From positions 186,001-250,000 of the forward strand of contig NZ_CP119546.1 of NCBI RefSeq assembly GCF_029277985.1: 64,000 nt of DNA. Reading direction: 5' to 3'. This document shows positions 26,090 through 35,677 of this stretch, piece after piece (positions within the stretch are counted from its first letter, which is position 1; the number at the start of each line of letters is the position of its first letter). The notes beneath the pieces are model-generated. The model was not told where the DNA came from. It made no database searches and saw only the letters and a program-made list of their open reading frames with translations. The position numbers and the translations under genes are program-made. This stretch comes from Providencia stuartii (lineage in GTDB: Bacteria > Pseudomonadota > Gammaproteobacteria > Enterobacterales > Enterobacteriaceae).

Positions 26090-26683
26090 TCATAGCGCTG
26101 ATTTTGGAATAATTCCTTCAAATTCAAGTTTTGGCCGGTTTGGCTCTTCTTCTTTTAAGGGGGATACTTCTTTAAGCGTTTGTTGGCAACGAGCCACTAA
26201 GTTTTGATAATCCACAGTACCGCTGCTTTTCCATGCGATTTCTTTTTCCGAGAGGGTGCGTTGCGCTTTGGCTGGCGTGCCCATGATTAAGGTATTATCG
26301 GGAAATATCGCCTCTGCTTTTACAAAGGAACAGGCACCCACAATCGAGTTTTCTCCAATGATGGCACCGTCCATGACAACACTATTCATTCCTACTAACG
26401 CATTACGTTTGATATGGCAGCCATGCAAAATTGCGCCATGACCAATATGACCATCCTCTTCAATGATCGTATCGTATTGGGGAAAACCATGCATGACACA
26501 GTTATCTTGAACGTTGGCACCATCTTTAATAATTAGGCGACCGAAATCCCCCCGTAAACTTGCATTAGGACCAATATAAACATTTTTGCCAATGATGACG
26601 TCACCAATGACAACGGCAGTTGGATGAACAAAACTTTCAGGACTGACAACTGGCGTGATGCCGTCTATTTGATAAAAAGGCAT
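26090..26683 (-). CDS. paaY: phenylacetate pathway thioesterase PaaY
   Basis: A 197-residue trimeric left-handed beta-helix (hexapeptide repeat, gamma-carbonic-anhydrase-like) protein. The start at 26683 follows AGGAG and yields MPFYQIDG, matching the 196-residue E. coli protein. Hexapeptide repeats run from about residue 10 ([22 protein letters not shown]) to 150. Metal-binding histidines are in [10 protein letters not shown] and [12 protein letters not shown]. PaaY hydrolyses CoA thioesters of dead-end ring-epoxide products and so relieves CoA trapping. It follows paaX closely (paaX stop at 26716) and shares its transcript. Confidence 0.93.
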   Translation of the reverse strand: MPFYQIDGITPVVSPESFVHPTAVVIGDVIIGKNVYIGPNASLRGDFGRLIIKDGANVQDNCVMHGFPQYDTIIEEDGHIGHGAILHGCHIKRNALVGMNSVVMDGAIIGENSIVGACSFVKAEAIFPDNTLIMGTPAKAQRTLSEKEIAWKSSGTVDYQNLVARCQQTLKEVSPLKEEEPNRPKLEFEGIIPKSAL

Positions 26684-26715
26684 ATTGAGTTCACTCCTAT
26701 TTGTTTTTAGCATGA

Positions 26716-27654
26716 CTATGCTGCGATTTCTTTTAAAATACCGCCAAAACGCCGGAAGTAGAGTGTCGTTGGTTGCGGTAATTCTCCTACGGTTGTTTCA
26801 CATATTTCGCTAACGTATCGTGTTGCGGCCAGCTCAATGCGCTGATAAATATTGATACACAGATTACGTGCTATTTGTCCTTCCCACTGTGCTGGAAGCA
26901 GCTCATCAGGTAATAGTGGGTCTTTTAAAATGACTCGGCGGTAAAAGTGGATCAGTAATAAGCGTAGCTGAAAACATTGCTCGGGTGATATTTGCTCATC
27001 AGATAATTCTTTCAGCAATAAGGCGAGTGGCCGAAATAGCACAATGAATTGATGGTAGTGTTCAGCAACTTCCTGTAATGACCAGCTATCAGAAACGAGG
27101 TTTTTCAGATTTTTTTCTGAACGAGTATAGGGATAATCCGCTCGAAAATAGATCACCTCTTCACTGGCATTGAGCTCACTGAGTAGAGAAGGGATATCAC
27201 TTTGAGCACTGCTGGGAGCCGCCATTAATGAGGTGCTAAATTGGCCAAACCCTAACCAACTTAACTCTTTTTTTAACCGAGCTTTTTCGTCTTTATCTGC
27301 GGCTTCAAGCAGTAATAAATCCCATTTTCCATCCCAATTTGGCTGCTCACTTTGATAGATTTTACTCTCAGCGTGGCGAAATTGGTTTTGTCCACGTTCA
27401 GATATTCGATAATAGCTACGGCGACCGATTTTCTCTGCGTCAAGCCAACCTTCTTTTTGTAGACGGAATACAGACGTACGGACAAAGCGATCTGTGAAGC
27501 CCATCGGCTCTAGTAATTGGGTTAAGCTACCCAACCATATTTCCCCGCCACGATGGTGCAAGGCATCGCCATACAGCGAGATAATCAGGGATGTTCCACT
27601 AATGGGTTGGCTCGTTAGCGCATGCTGTATAAATTGATCAAGTTTAGTTTCCAT
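26716..27654 (-). CDS. paaX: phenylacetyl-CoA-responsive repressor PaaX
   Basis: A 312-residue GntR-like winged-helix repressor that releases DNA when it binds phenylacetyl-CoA. Matches to E. coli PaaX include [56 protein letters not shown] and [24 protein letters not shown]. An in-frame ATG at 27669 gives 5 more residues; 27654 fits the E. coli N terminus better and neither has a strong ribosome site. It likely represses both paaZ and paaA promoters, and its own unit paaXY, which is separated from paaK by a hairpin. Confidence 0.93.
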   Translation of the reverse strand: METKLDQFIQHALTSQPISGTSLIISLYGDALHHRGGEIWLGSLTQLLEPMGFTDRFVRTSVFRLQKEGWLDAEKIGRRSYYRISERGQNQFRHAESKIYQSEQPNWDGKWDLLLLEAADKDEKARLKKELSWLGFGQFSTSLMAAPSSAQSDIPSLLSELNASEEVIYFRADYPYTRSEKNLKNLVSDSWSLQEVAEHYHQFIVLFRPLALLLKELSDEQISPEQCFQLRLLLIHFYRRVILKDPLLPDELLPAQWEGQIARNLCINIYQRIELAATRYVSEICETTVGELPQPTTLYFRRFGGILKEIAA

Positions 27655-27767
27655 TTTTTTATTATCCATTGAATATCTGTATCAAAAGCATGAGAGAATA
27701 GTAGACAAAAACAGCTGATTTGTCTTCTATTTGCTATACAGAGGCTGACTGTGATAGGAAACTGAGA

Positions 27768-27808
27768 TTGAGGCACTTTTAGGTATTATCCGCAATAAAG
27801 TGCCTCAA
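27768..27808 (-). terminator. hairpin between paaK and paaX
   Basis: A 12-bp perfect stem TTGAGGCACTTT / AAAGTGCCTCAA has a 17-base loop, 10 bp beyond the paaK stop. The U-tract is weak. It probably ends or attenuates the catabolic operon before the regulatory paaXY unit. Confidence 0.65.
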
Positions 27809-27817
27809 TAAGATGAA

Positions 27818-29140
27818 TTATATGGCAATCCTTGTATCAATGACTCGAGTTGCTTTACCTTGAGAGCGCGGAATATCGCCACAATTAACAATACTAATCT
27901 GGGTACTAACACCTACCATTGATTTAATGCGATGCTTAAGATTATGGCAAATATTACAGCGTTCATCATAGTTGAGTATGTCAGGTTGTTTTAATTCAAC
28001 GCGAATAGCCAAGCTATCCATATTACCTTTACGACTGATTTCGAGTTGATAATGTGGAGAGAGCTCTTTGAATTGCATAATTTGCTCTTCGATTTGTGAA
28101 GGGAACACATTGACCCCACGAATAATCATCATATCGTCAGAACGACCGGTAATTTTTCCAATGCGGCGCATATTGCGATTGATGCCAGGCATTAAATGCG
28201 TCAGATCTCGAGTTCGGTAGCGAATAACAGGCATTGCTTCCTTTGTTAAGGTAGTAAATACTAACTCACCTTGATCACCCGGCGAGAGGGCTTGCAGTGT
28301 TTCTGGCGAAATAATTTCAGGATAAAAATGATCTTCCCAAATGGTTGGCCCACTTTCTCCCGCATCGGCGCATTCCATGGCAACGCCCGGCCCCATCACT
28401 TCGGATAATCCATAGATATCTAAGGCTTTAATTCCTAAACGCGTTTCGATTTCTGTTCTTAATGCTTCTGTCCATGGTTCAGCACCAAACACGCCCAATC
28501 TTAGTGAGCACTTACTTGCATCACCACCCATGATTTTCTCTAGTTCATCAATAATACTTAAGCAGTAAGATGGGGTCACCATGATCACATCAGGTTTGAA
28601 ATCTGCGATCAACTGAGCTTGTTTCTCTGTTTGTCCTCCCGACATGGGAATCACAGCCGCACCAAGACGTTCAGCGCCATAATGGGCACCAAGACCGCCC
28701 GTAAATAAGCCATAACCATAGGCGACGTGGATTTTATCCCCTTTCGTGGCCCCAGCAGAACGGAGACTGCGCGCAATGAGGTCCGCCCAGTTATCAATAT
28801 CTTGTTGTGTGTAACCGACAACAGTTGGGCGTCCTGTCGTACCTGACGATGCATGGATACGGATGATTTGATCCATCGGTACAGCAAAGGTATCAAATGG
28901 ATAATTTTCACGTAAATCTTGTTTTGTCGTATAAGGGAATTTTTCGATATCACTGAGTTGCTTGAAATCATCAGGATGAACGCCCGCAGCATCAAATTTT
29001 TTGCGATACATTGGCACATTCTCGTAAGCGTGAGTGAGTGTCCACTTCAGTCTAGAGAGTTGCAATGCCTCGATTTCATCTCTTGAAGCAAACTCAATTG
29101 GATTAATCATGTGTTGCTGAGTATGGGGTAGTGTGCTCAT
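27818..29140 (-). CDS. paaK: phenylacetate-CoA ligase PaaK
   Basis: A 440-residue cytoplasmic AMP-forming ligase that activates phenylacetate to phenylacetyl-CoA, the first pathway step and the source of the PaaX inducer. The ATP/AMP-binding loop HASSGTTGRPTVVGYT is near residue 95, the adenylate motif YGLSE follows (DIYGLSEVMGPG), and the C-terminal hinge is in ITGRSDDMMIIRGVNVFPSQIE. The ATG has an AAGGAC ribosome site. A 200-bp gap separates it from paaJ, much larger than elsewhere in the operon, so paaK may have an extra promoter. Confidence 0.95.
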   Translation of the reverse strand: MSTLPHTQQHMINPIEFASRDEIEALQLSRLKWTLTHAYENVPMYRKKFDAAGVHPDDFKQLSDIEKFPYTTKQDLRENYPFDTFAVPMDQIIRIHASSGTTGRPTVVGYTQQDIDNWADLIARSLRSAGATKGDKIHVAYGYGLFTGGLGAHYGAERLGAAVIPMSGGQTEKQAQLIADFKPDVIMVTPSYCLSIIDELEKIMGGDASKCSLRLGVFGAEPWTEALRTEIETRLGIKALDIYGLSEVMGPGVAMECADAGESGPTIWEDHFYPEIISPETLQALSPGDQGELVFTTLTKEAMPVIRYRTRDLTHLMPGINRNMRRIGKITGRSDDMMIIRGVNVFPSQIEEQIMQFKELSPHYQLEISRKGNMDSLAIRVELKQPDILNYDERCNICHNLKHRIKSMVGVSTQISIVNCGDIPRSQGKATRVIDTRIAI

Positions 29141-29340
29141 ATTTGCTAGTCCTTATAATTATTGATATCTGCAGGCTTTAAGTCCTTAATGGCGTATTAC
29201 CGAGTCAGGACGATATATACTTAAAAACTTAAAGTGAGCGCAGTATTAGCCTGAGCAGGTGTAGGGTTTCAGGCTGTTTTTTATGTTTCTACCTATCATC
29301 TATCTGATTGAATTTGTATGACTTTAGGTAAACTAGTTAC

Positions 29341-30546
29341 TTAAACTCGTTCAATAATCATGGCGATCCCTTGACCGACACCAATACACATGGTGCATAG
29401 GGCAAAACGTCCTTGTCGGCGATGTAACTCATTGGTGGCGGTGATCGCGAGTCTTGCGCCACTCATACCAAGAGGGTGCCCTAATGAAATAGCGCCACCA
29501 TTTGGGTTAACTTGTGGTGCATCATCCGGTAGGCCTAATCCTCTGAGTACGGCAAGCGCTTGTGCCGCAAAAGCTTCATTAAGTTCAATGACATCCATTT
29601 GTTCGATAGTCAGTCCTGCCATTTTGAGAACTTTTTGGGTGGCAGGTAATGGTCCGATCCCCATAAATCTAGGTTCAACACCACAGGTTGCAGTCGCAAT
29701 AATGCGCGCTCTAGGGGTTAAGCCCTGGGCTTTAGCGACCTCTTGTGAGGCAATTATTAATGCGGCTGCACCGTCATTAACGCCAGAGGCATTACCCGCG
29801 GTCACGGAACCATTTTCACGAAAAGGTGTTTTAAGTTTTTGTAATTGCTCAATTGTCGTTTCTGGGCGAGGGTGTTCATCGGTGGTGATGGTAATATCGC
29901 CTTTGCGGTGCTTAATCGTGACCGGTACGATTTCTTGCGCAAACACACCTTTTTGATGTGCTTGTTCAGTACGTTGCTGGCTACGTAAGGCAAACACATC
30001 TTGATCTGTTCGGCTAATTTGGTATTTCTCAGCAACGTTTTCTGCTGTTTCGGGCATCGAATGTGTTGAAAACTGTTGGTCCATGAGAGGGTTGATAAAG
30101 CGCCAGCCGATAGTAGTATCGAATATTTGAGCCTGTCTCGAAAAGGCAGACTCTGATTTTCCCATGACAAAAGGGGCGCGACTCATTGACTCTACGCCAC
30201 CAGCAATCATCAGACCCGCTTCGCCAGCTTTGATACTTCTTGCCGCGAACGCAATTGCATCAAGCCCTGAACCACAGAGACGATTGATTGTTGTTCCAGA
30301 AATCGATAACGGTAGACCCGCCAATAAGCCCGCCATTCTCGCGACATTGCGATTATCTTCTCCCGCCTGATTGGCACAGCCTAAGATAATGTCATCGGTG
30401 ATAGACCAATCTAATTGTGGATGCCTTTCCATTAGGGCCTTTAAGGGGAAGACCGCAAGGTCATCAGGGCGCACAGAGGACAGAGCACCACCATAACGGC
30501 CAATTGGGGTTCTGATACCATCACAAATAAAGGCATCTTTCATCAT
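29341..30546 (-). CDS. paaJ: 3-oxoadipyl-CoA/3-oxo-5,6-dehydrosuberyl-CoA thiolase PaaJ
   Basis: A 401-residue thiolase acting twice in the pathway, cleaving 3-oxo-5,6-dehydrosuberyl-CoA and 3-oxoadipyl-CoA to yield acetyl-CoA and finally succinyl-CoA. The nucleophile cysteine is in TINRLCGSGLDAI (about residue 90). NPNGGAISLGHPLG has the catalytic histidine, and CTMCIGVGQG the second cysteine. The start at 30546 overlaps the paaI stop (ATGA) and follows AGGAGA; a second ATG is at 30543. Longer upstream reading was rejected because it would run into paaI. Confidence 0.95.
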   Translation of the reverse strand: MMKDAFICDGIRTPIGRYGGALSSVRPDDLAVFPLKALMERHPQLDWSITDDIILGCANQAGEDNRNVARMAGLLAGLPLSISGTTINRLCGSGLDAIAFAARSIKAGEAGLMIAGGVESMSRAPFVMGKSESAFSRQAQIFDTTIGWRFINPLMDQQFSTHSMPETAENVAEKYQISRTDQDVFALRSQQRTEQAHQKGVFAQEIVPVTIKHRKGDITITTDEHPRPETTIEQLQKLKTPFRENGSVTAGNASGVNDGAAALIIASQEVAKAQGLTPRARIIATATCGVEPRFMGIGPLPATQKVLKMAGLTIEQMDVIELNEAFAAQALAVLRGLGLPDDAPQVNPNGGAISLGHPLGMSGARLAITATNELHRRQGRFALCTMCIGVGQGIAMIIERV

Positions 30547-30980
30547 GCTTCTCCTGTTAAACGATGACCTAGGCGATGTGCTCGCCCATAAAACCACGCT
30601 AAGGTTTTTCCTTGTTGGTTGATAATTTCGACTTCATAGAAGCCTGTCCGTTTGCCTTGATGCTTTACGTGAGCAATGGCAGTTAGCTTGTCGCCTTCAA
30701 AGGCCGGCCGGATAAAATCAATAGAGCAACTTGAGGCTACCGCAGCAAGACCATGGCTGTTGCAGGCATAAGCAAAGGCGGTATCAGCGAGACTAAATAG
30801 CTGCCCACCATGGCAAGTTTTATGCCCATTTAACATGTGTGATGAAACAGTCATAGAGAGCCGGGCTTCTCCTTCAGAAACGTGTTCTATCGTCATGCCC
30901 ATTGCTTTTGCGCATGCATCATCACGGTACATAATTTCTGCTGATTGCTGGGCTAATGTCATGGTGATTTGAGAATTCAT
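30543..30980 (-). CDS. paaI: hydroxyphenylacetyl-CoA thioesterase PaaI
   Basis: A 145-residue hotdog-fold thioesterase that removes unwanted (hydroxy)phenylacetyl-CoA esters and frees CoA. The hotdog core HKTCHGGQLFSLADTAFAYACNS carries the conserved glycine and aspartate. CSIDFIRPAFEGDKL is the second sheet. The ATG overlaps the paaH stop (ATGA) and has AGGAG upstream. Its own stop overlaps paaJ, so translation is coupled on both sides. Confidence 0.94.
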   Translation of the reverse strand: MNSQITMTLAQQSAEIMYRDDACAKAMGMTIEHVSEGEARLSMTVSSHMLNGHKTCHGGQLFSLADTAFAYACNSHGLAAVASSCSIDFIRPAFEGDKLTAIAHVKHQGKRTGFYEVEIINQQGKTLAWFYGRAHRLGHRLTGEA

Positions 30981-32515
30981 TCAATCTCCTTAGCGTTTAA
31001 CCTGCGCGTTCCAGCAACGAGTTGTCGTAGTAAGGGATTGGCTCGATAACGGCCATCGGCATAAAACTGTGAGAGTTGCTCAAGAGTATGAAGAATATGC
31101 TGCCAGCCCAATTCAGTCCCCCAAGCGAGAGGGCCTTTAGGATAATTAACCCCATAGCGCATGGCATTATCGGTATCTTCAGGGGTTGCGATCCCTTTGT
31201 TAACAACGTCTAAAGCCTCATTGCATAGCATGGCAACGGTTCGCATGGTCAGTAGACCGGGGTAATCAGGTAACACAATGACGTCCTTGTTTAGCGATTG
31301 AAAAAAGGCAATGACATTTTGGTTGTCTTGGACGCTGTTTTGCACTGCACAACTTATCGCGATAGTGGTTGCTTTGGCATAGTCAGCCGATAAATCAAAT
31401 TGCACCATGCTTTGGTTCATTTTTTGCGCGCGCACAGAAGTTAATTCACCATTCGTTAACATGACAATAACATTGTTAACGAAAAGAGTGGGCGGATTAG
31501 GGTTATCTATTTTAGATTCTTCGAGAGGGATCCCGTTTTGCTTTAATAATTGCGCAAATTCAGGGAAACTTTGCCAATTGCCGTGTGCTGTCACTGCCGG
31601 TGCATGCGGTAAAATGACTTTCTCGGCGATTGTCGCTTGAGTTAAAGGTTTATTTTCATCGTAATGATAGAAGCCACGACCGGTTTTTCGACCTAAATGG
31701 CCCGCTTGTACCAACTCTAATTGTTCAAAGGAGGTTTGAAAGCGAGGATCATAGCCGAATGCTTGGAAAATAGAGTCCGTCACTGCATAGTTGACATCAT
31801 GACCGATGAGGTCGGTCAATTGTAATGGCCCCATTGAAAATCCACCGGCATCGCGTACAACACTATCGAGTGTTGGCGGATCACCGACTTGCTCTTCAAG
31901 TGCACGCATTGTTTCCGCATAGAAAGGACGAGCAACGCGATTAACGATAAAACCCGGTGTTGAACGGCATATAACCGGTGTTTTTCCCCATGATAACGCT
32001 AAACTTTTGAGCTGTTCAATGACCGTGTTGGATGTTTCTCGTCCTCGTATCACTTCAACCAGTTTCATGATAGGCGCAGGATTAAAAAAATGCAGTCCAG
32101 CAAAGCGCTCTGGGTATTTGAGTTGGCTGGCGATGGCAGTAATGGAGAGTGATGATGTATTACTGGCAAATAGGGTGTTTTTCTGACAAATCGCTTCTAA
32201 TTCGCTAAAAATCGACTGTTTTATCGCTAATTTTTCGGCGACAGCTTCAATGACTAATTGAGCTGGCGCTAATTCGGCCATAGTATTAACGAGCGTGATA
32301 CGCGCAAGCAATTGTTTGGTGGCTTGTGCATCAGCTTTGCCTTGTTGAACGCGTTTATTTAGGCGTTCAGTCAACGAGTGCTTTGCTTGCTCCAGCGCTT
32401 GCGGGTTGATGTCAAATAACAGTACGGTATGTCCACAGCTCGCAGCGACCTGTGCGATGCCGATACCCATAGTACCAGCACCAATGACAGCCACGGTGTT
32501 GAGTATAAGTGTCAT
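30977..32515 (-). CDS. paaH: 3-hydroxyadipyl-CoA dehydrogenase PaaH
   Basis: A 512-residue NAD-dependent 3-hydroxyacyl-CoA dehydrogenase, which forms 3-oxoadipyl-CoA. The NAD loop VAVIGAGTMGIGIAQVAA is at residues 8-25, the catalytic region GLHFFNPAPIMKLVEV near 140, and RTPGFIVNRV-like STPGFIVNRVARPF near 187. A second C-terminal dehydrogenase domain repeats GLLTMRTVAMLCNEALDVVNKGIATPEDTDNAM. At 512 it is somewhat longer than E. coli PaaH (475). AAGGAC lies upstream within the paaG 3' end; the gap to paaG is 1 bp. Confidence 0.94.
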   Translation of the reverse strand: MTLILNTVAVIGAGTMGIGIAQVAASCGHTVLLFDINPQALEQAKHSLTERLNKRVQQGKADAQATKQLLARITLVNTMAELAPAQLVIEAVAEKLAIKQSIFSELEAICQKNTLFASNTSSLSITAIASQLKYPERFAGLHFFNPAPIMKLVEVIRGRETSNTVIEQLKSLALSWGKTPVICRSTPGFIVNRVARPFYAETMRALEEQVGDPPTLDSVVRDAGGFSMGPLQLTDLIGHDVNYAVTDSIFQAFGYDPRFQTSFEQLELVQAGHLGRKTGRGFYHYDENKPLTQATIAEKVILPHAPAVTAHGNWQSFPEFAQLLKQNGIPLEESKIDNPNPPTLFVNNVIVMLTNGELTSVRAQKMNQSMVQFDLSADYAKATTIAISCAVQNSVQDNQNVIAFFQSLNKDVIVLPDYPGLLTMRTVAMLCNEALDVVNKGIATPEDTDNAMRYGVNYPKGPLAWGTELGWQHILHTLEQLSQFYADGRYRANPLLRQLVAGTRRLNAKEIE

Positions 32516-32516
32516 A

Positions 32517-33311
32517 TCAGCGTCCTTTAAATTTAGGTTCGCGTTTATTCAAAAAGGCATCGACTCCTTCACGATAGTCTTCACTACGACCACCTAAACG
32601 TTGCAAGTCGCGTTCAAGGTCTAGCTGTTGATCTAAGGTGTTGGTTGCCGCGCTGTAGATCGCTTTTTTAATTAGCCCTAAGCCGTAAGTAGGCTGTGTT
32701 GCGAGGTGCTGAGCTAATTTATTGACGGTGGCGGACAGGTCTTCATTTTCTGTCACTTGCCAGATCATGCCCCACTGTAGCGCTTGCTCCGCACTGATTT
32801 TGTCGCCTAATAATGCCATTCCCATCGCTCTCGCATGTCCAGCTAGGTGCGGTAAAAACCAGCTACCACCTGAATCAGGAACGAGCCCTAAACGACAGAA
32901 TGATTGAATAAAACTGGCATTCTTGGCGGCAATAACGATATCTCCTGCTAAAGCAATAGCAGCACCGGCTCCAGCTGCAACACCATTAACTGCACAGATA
33001 ATCGGTTTGGGTAAGCGGGTTAGCCGACGGATCAGTGGGTTATAAAAAGTCTCAACGGAATAACCTAAATCAGGAGCTTCGGCGCCTACGGAGACATTAC
33101 GATCGTTTAGATCTTGTCCAGCACAGAAACCCCGGCCTGCGCCTGTAATCACTAAACAGCGTACGGTGTCATCACGTTCAGCAATTTTTATGGCATCACT
33201 TAGCTGGTGGTGCATTTCATCATTAAAGCTATTAAGCCTATCAGGACGGTTCAATGTGATGGTGAACACGCCATTTTCCAATGTGGTCAGTATGCTTGGG
33301 CTGTTTGGCAT
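32517..33311 (-). CDS. paaG: 1,2-epoxyphenylacetyl-CoA isomerase PaaG
   Basis: A 264-residue crotonase-fold isomerase that turns the ring epoxide into the seven-membered oxepin-CoA. The oxyanion-hole motif GRGFCAGQDLNDRNV and the second loop AVNGVAAGAGAAIALAGDIVIAA match E. coli PaaG, as does the C-terminal REGVDAFLNKREPKFKG. The start at 33311 was chosen for its AGGAC ribosome site and fit to the 262-residue E. coli protein; a longer reading would overlap paaF by 65 bp. The gap to the paaF stop is one base. Confidence 0.94.
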   Translation of the reverse strand: MPNSPSILTTLENGVFTITLNRPDRLNSFNDEMHHQLSDAIKIAERDDTVRCLVITGAGRGFCAGQDLNDRNVSVGAEAPDLGYSVETFYNPLIRRLTRLPKPIICAVNGVAAGAGAAIALAGDIVIAAKNASFIQSFCRLGLVPDSGGSWFLPHLAGHARAMGMALLGDKISAEQALQWGMIWQVTENEDLSATVNKLAQHLATQPTYGLGLIKKAIYSAATNTLDQQLDLERDLQRLGGRSEDYREGVDAFLNKREPKFKGR

Positions 33312-33312
33312 T

Positions 33313-34086
33313 TTATTGTCCTGTAAATTTCGGCTGTCGTTTTTCAAAGAAGGCTGCAATACCTTCTCGTCGGTCATCAGTACCTGCTAAGCCGACAAAA
33401 TATTGGCGCTCAAGCTGTAAACCATCAGTCAGTGATATTTCTTGAGCGGAATTAATGGCTGCTTTAGCGGCTTTCACCGCGAGTGGTGCATGGTTTGCAA
33501 TGCGTTGCGCAAGCTTTTGTGCATATTCAAGGGTCAGCCCATCTACACAGATTTGGCTAATTAACCCAGCTTGTAAGGCGCGATGCGCGTTGATCGCCTC
33601 TCCGGTGAGGACCATTTGCATTGCTAGGGATTTACCAACACTCTTAATTAAGCGCTGCGTTCCCCCTGCACCAGGTATTAACCCGAGAGTGATTTCTGGC
33701 AGGCCAAAGCGGGCCGTTTCACCGGCAATCACGACATCACTGGCTAGCACTAACTCGAAACCTGCCCCGAGGGCATAACCGTTTACAGCGGTCACTATCG
33801 GTTTGGATATCTGAGAAAACCGACGCCAAACTAAAGGTCGTTTATCGGTAATGGCGGTTGCAACAGTTTGTTGTTGAAGCTCTTTAAGGTCGGCACCCGC
33901 GGCAAAAAAACGTGGGTTGCCCGTAATAACGATCGCCCCTATTTGCGGGTCTCTATCGGCATGTTCTAAATGTTCGACCAGTAGCTCAAGGCAATCGGTG
34001 CTCAGGGCATTACGAACTTCAGGTCGATTTAGCGTCAACGTTAAAACGCGGTGTGCTGTATGGCTTAGGATCCAATCAGTTTGCAT
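33313..34086 (-). CDS. paaF: 2,3-dehydroadipyl-CoA hydratase PaaF
   Basis: A 257-residue crotonase-family enoyl-CoA hydratase that hydrates 2,3-dehydroadipyl-CoA to 3-hydroxyadipyl-CoA. The oxyanion-hole motif NPRFFAAGADLKEL, the loop AVNGYALGAGFELVLASD and the catalytic-glutamate regions FGLPEITLGLIPGAGGTQRL are all present. REGIAAFFEKRQPKFTG closes it. The ATG is preceded by GGGGGCC. It lies 8 bp after paaE. Confidence 0.94.
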   Translation of the reverse strand: MQTDWILSHTAHRVLTLTLNRPEVRNALSTDCLELLVEHLEHADRDPQIGAIVITGNPRFFAAGADLKELQQQTVATAITDKRPLVWRRFSQISKPIVTAVNGYALGAGFELVLASDVVIAGETARFGLPEITLGLIPGAGGTQRLIKSVGKSLAMQMVLTGEAINAHRALQAGLISQICVDGLTLEYAQKLAQRIANHAPLAVKAAKAAINSAQEISLTDGLQLERQYFVGLAGTDDRREGIAAFFEKRQPKFTGQ

Positions 34087-34094
34087 ATGGCCCC

Positions 34095-35153
34095 CTACAC
34101 ATCAAAGTCGAGAACGACGCCATCGCCTTTCGGCCACGCTTGGCAGCTAAGAATGTAGCCGTCCGCGATTTGATCGGGTTCAAGGCTATAATTGACACCC
34201 ATTTCAACGTCGCCAGATTTAAGCTTGCATTTGCACGTTGCGCAAACCCCACCTTTACAGGCGTAAGGTAAGTCTGCGCCTTGGCGTAGCGCGGCGTCGA
34301 GAATGCTATCGTCTTGACTGTCCATATTGATTGTCATGGTGCGACCATCAAGGTGAATGCTGACTTGGCGGCTGTCTGTCGATAAAGCGGCAGATGGGCG
34401 AAACTTCATATTAGAGGTATTGAAACGTTCGCTATGGATATGCTCTGGTTTCATGCCACATTCTGATAATGCCGACTGAACATCATCCATCATAGCCTCT
34501 GGACCACAGACAAAAGCGCGATCAAATTGTTGAAAGTTAAGTAATGTTTTACCTAATGCAACTAATTGGGGCTTATTGATTCGGCCACTGAGCAGCTGGC
34601 TATCTTGTTGCTCTTGGCTGAACAAGTAGAGCACTTGGAATCGTTCGGCATATTGGTTTTTAAGATCAGCAATGCTTTCTTTAAACATCACGGAACGGCT
34701 ATTTTTATTACCATAAATTAAGGTGAAACGGCTGTTTGGTTCGGTTTGTAATGTTGATTTAATGATCGATAAAAGGGGGGTAATCCCTGAACCCGCTGCA
34801 ACGGCAAGGTAACGAGCTTGGGTGGTCACTTTAGGTAAATAACCAAATTTTCCTTGTGGAATCATCACATCAAGGCAGTCACCAACATGAAGTTGCTGAT
34901 TAATGAAATTGGAAAAACGCCCTTCATGAATCGCTTTCACCCCAATTTTTAAAACGCCCTCATCGGGGGAACTGCAAATGGAGTAGCAGCGGCGTAAATC
35001 CTCGCCATTGACTAACGCTTTGAGGGTTAAATGCTGGCCTGGGTGGTAACGGTACTGTTCGCGTAATTCGTCAGGGACACTAAAGGTCACAGCAACCGCA
35101 TCTGCGGTGTCACGTTCAATAGCGGCAATACTTAAACGATGAAATACAGTCAT
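34095..35153 (-). CDS. paaE: phenylacetyl-CoA epoxidase reductase subunit PaaE
   Basis: A 352-residue NADPH-dependent reductase that passes electrons to the PaaABC epoxidase. The FAD-binding part (RCYSICSS) and NAD(P) part (GSGITPLLSII, CGPEAMMDDV) are followed by a C-terminal plant-type 2Fe-2S ferredoxin with CKGGVCATCKCKL and a later cysteine in LSCQAWP. The start at 35153 (MTVFHRLS) follows AAGGG and matches the E. coli length of 356. The longer open frame upstream overlaps paaD and is not used. Confidence 0.95.
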   Translation of the reverse strand: MTVFHRLSIAAIERDTADAVAVTFSVPDELREQYRYHPGQHLTLKALVNGEDLRRCYSICSSPDEGVLKIGVKAIHEGRFSNFINQQLHVGDCLDVMIPQGKFGYLPKVTTQARYLAVAAGSGITPLLSIIKSTLQTEPNSRFTLIYGNKNSRSVMFKESIADLKNQYAERFQVLYLFSQEQQDSQLLSGRINKPQLVALGKTLLNFQQFDRAFVCGPEAMMDDVQSALSECGMKPEHIHSERFNTSNMKFRPSAALSTDSRQVSIHLDGRTMTINMDSQDDSILDAALRQGADLPYACKGGVCATCKCKLKSGDVEMGVNYSLEPDQIADGYILSCQAWPKGDGVVLDFDV

Positions 35154-35163
35154 GAGTGTGCCC

Positions 35164-35673
35164 TTAAATACATTTAAAATAATCAAAAGGTTCAAAGCAT
35201 TCGAGACAGCGATATAACGCTTTACAGGCTGTAGAACCGAATTCGCTAATTTTTTCTGTCTGTTGGCTGTTACAGCGTGGGCAGCAGATTGGCCCCGATT
35301 TTTCAGGATGTTCACAGGATTTTCCTGCGGGGGGCGCGATACCAAATTCACGTAAACGTTGTTTGGCATCTTGGTTCATCCAATCTGTTGTCCAAGCGGG
35401 TGTTAGCACTACATCGATTTCTACATTGGCAAATCCTGCATGCGCTAAAACGGTTTTAATTTCGTTGATTAAAAATTCTGTTGCTGGGCAACCGGAATAG
35501 GTGGGTGTAAACATGACTTTCCATCCGTGGGATGTCGCAACAACATTGCGGATCATGCCGAGATCAGTAATGGAGAGTGCAGGTAACTCAGGATCGGGTA
35601 TTTGATGCAATTGCTGCCAGATCTGATGAATTTGTGGAGGTTGTAGTCCTCCAATTTGCATACTCTGTTCCAT
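35164..35673 (-). CDS. paaD: phenylacetyl-CoA epoxidase maturation/auxiliary subunit PaaD
   Basis: A 169-residue protein with an N-terminal MIP18/DUF59 domain (DPELPALSITDLGMIRNV, then TPTYSGCPATEF) and a C-terminal zinc-ribbon-like part, CPRC and later CLEC. It is required for PaaABCE epoxidase activity in vivo, probably in metal or Fe-S cluster delivery. The start at 35673 lies 4 bp after the paaC stop. The GGTGATG before it is a modest ribosome site, so reinitiation from paaC is likely. A further ATG exists at 35661. Confidence 0.92.
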   Translation of the reverse strand: MEQSMQIGGLQPPQIHQIWQQLHQIPDPELPALSITDLGMIRNVVATSHGWKVMFTPTYSGCPATEFLINEIKTVLAHAGFANVEIDVVLTPAWTTDWMNQDAKQRLREFGIAPPAGKSCEHPEKSGPICCPRCNSQQTEKISEFGSTACKALYRCLECFEPFDYFKCI

Positions 35674-35677
35674 AACA

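Noticed and set aside
29390-29956. A 188-codon plus-strand frame inside paaJ
   Set aside because: It is an antisense shadow of a strongly conserved thiolase and has no ribosome site or recognisable domain.
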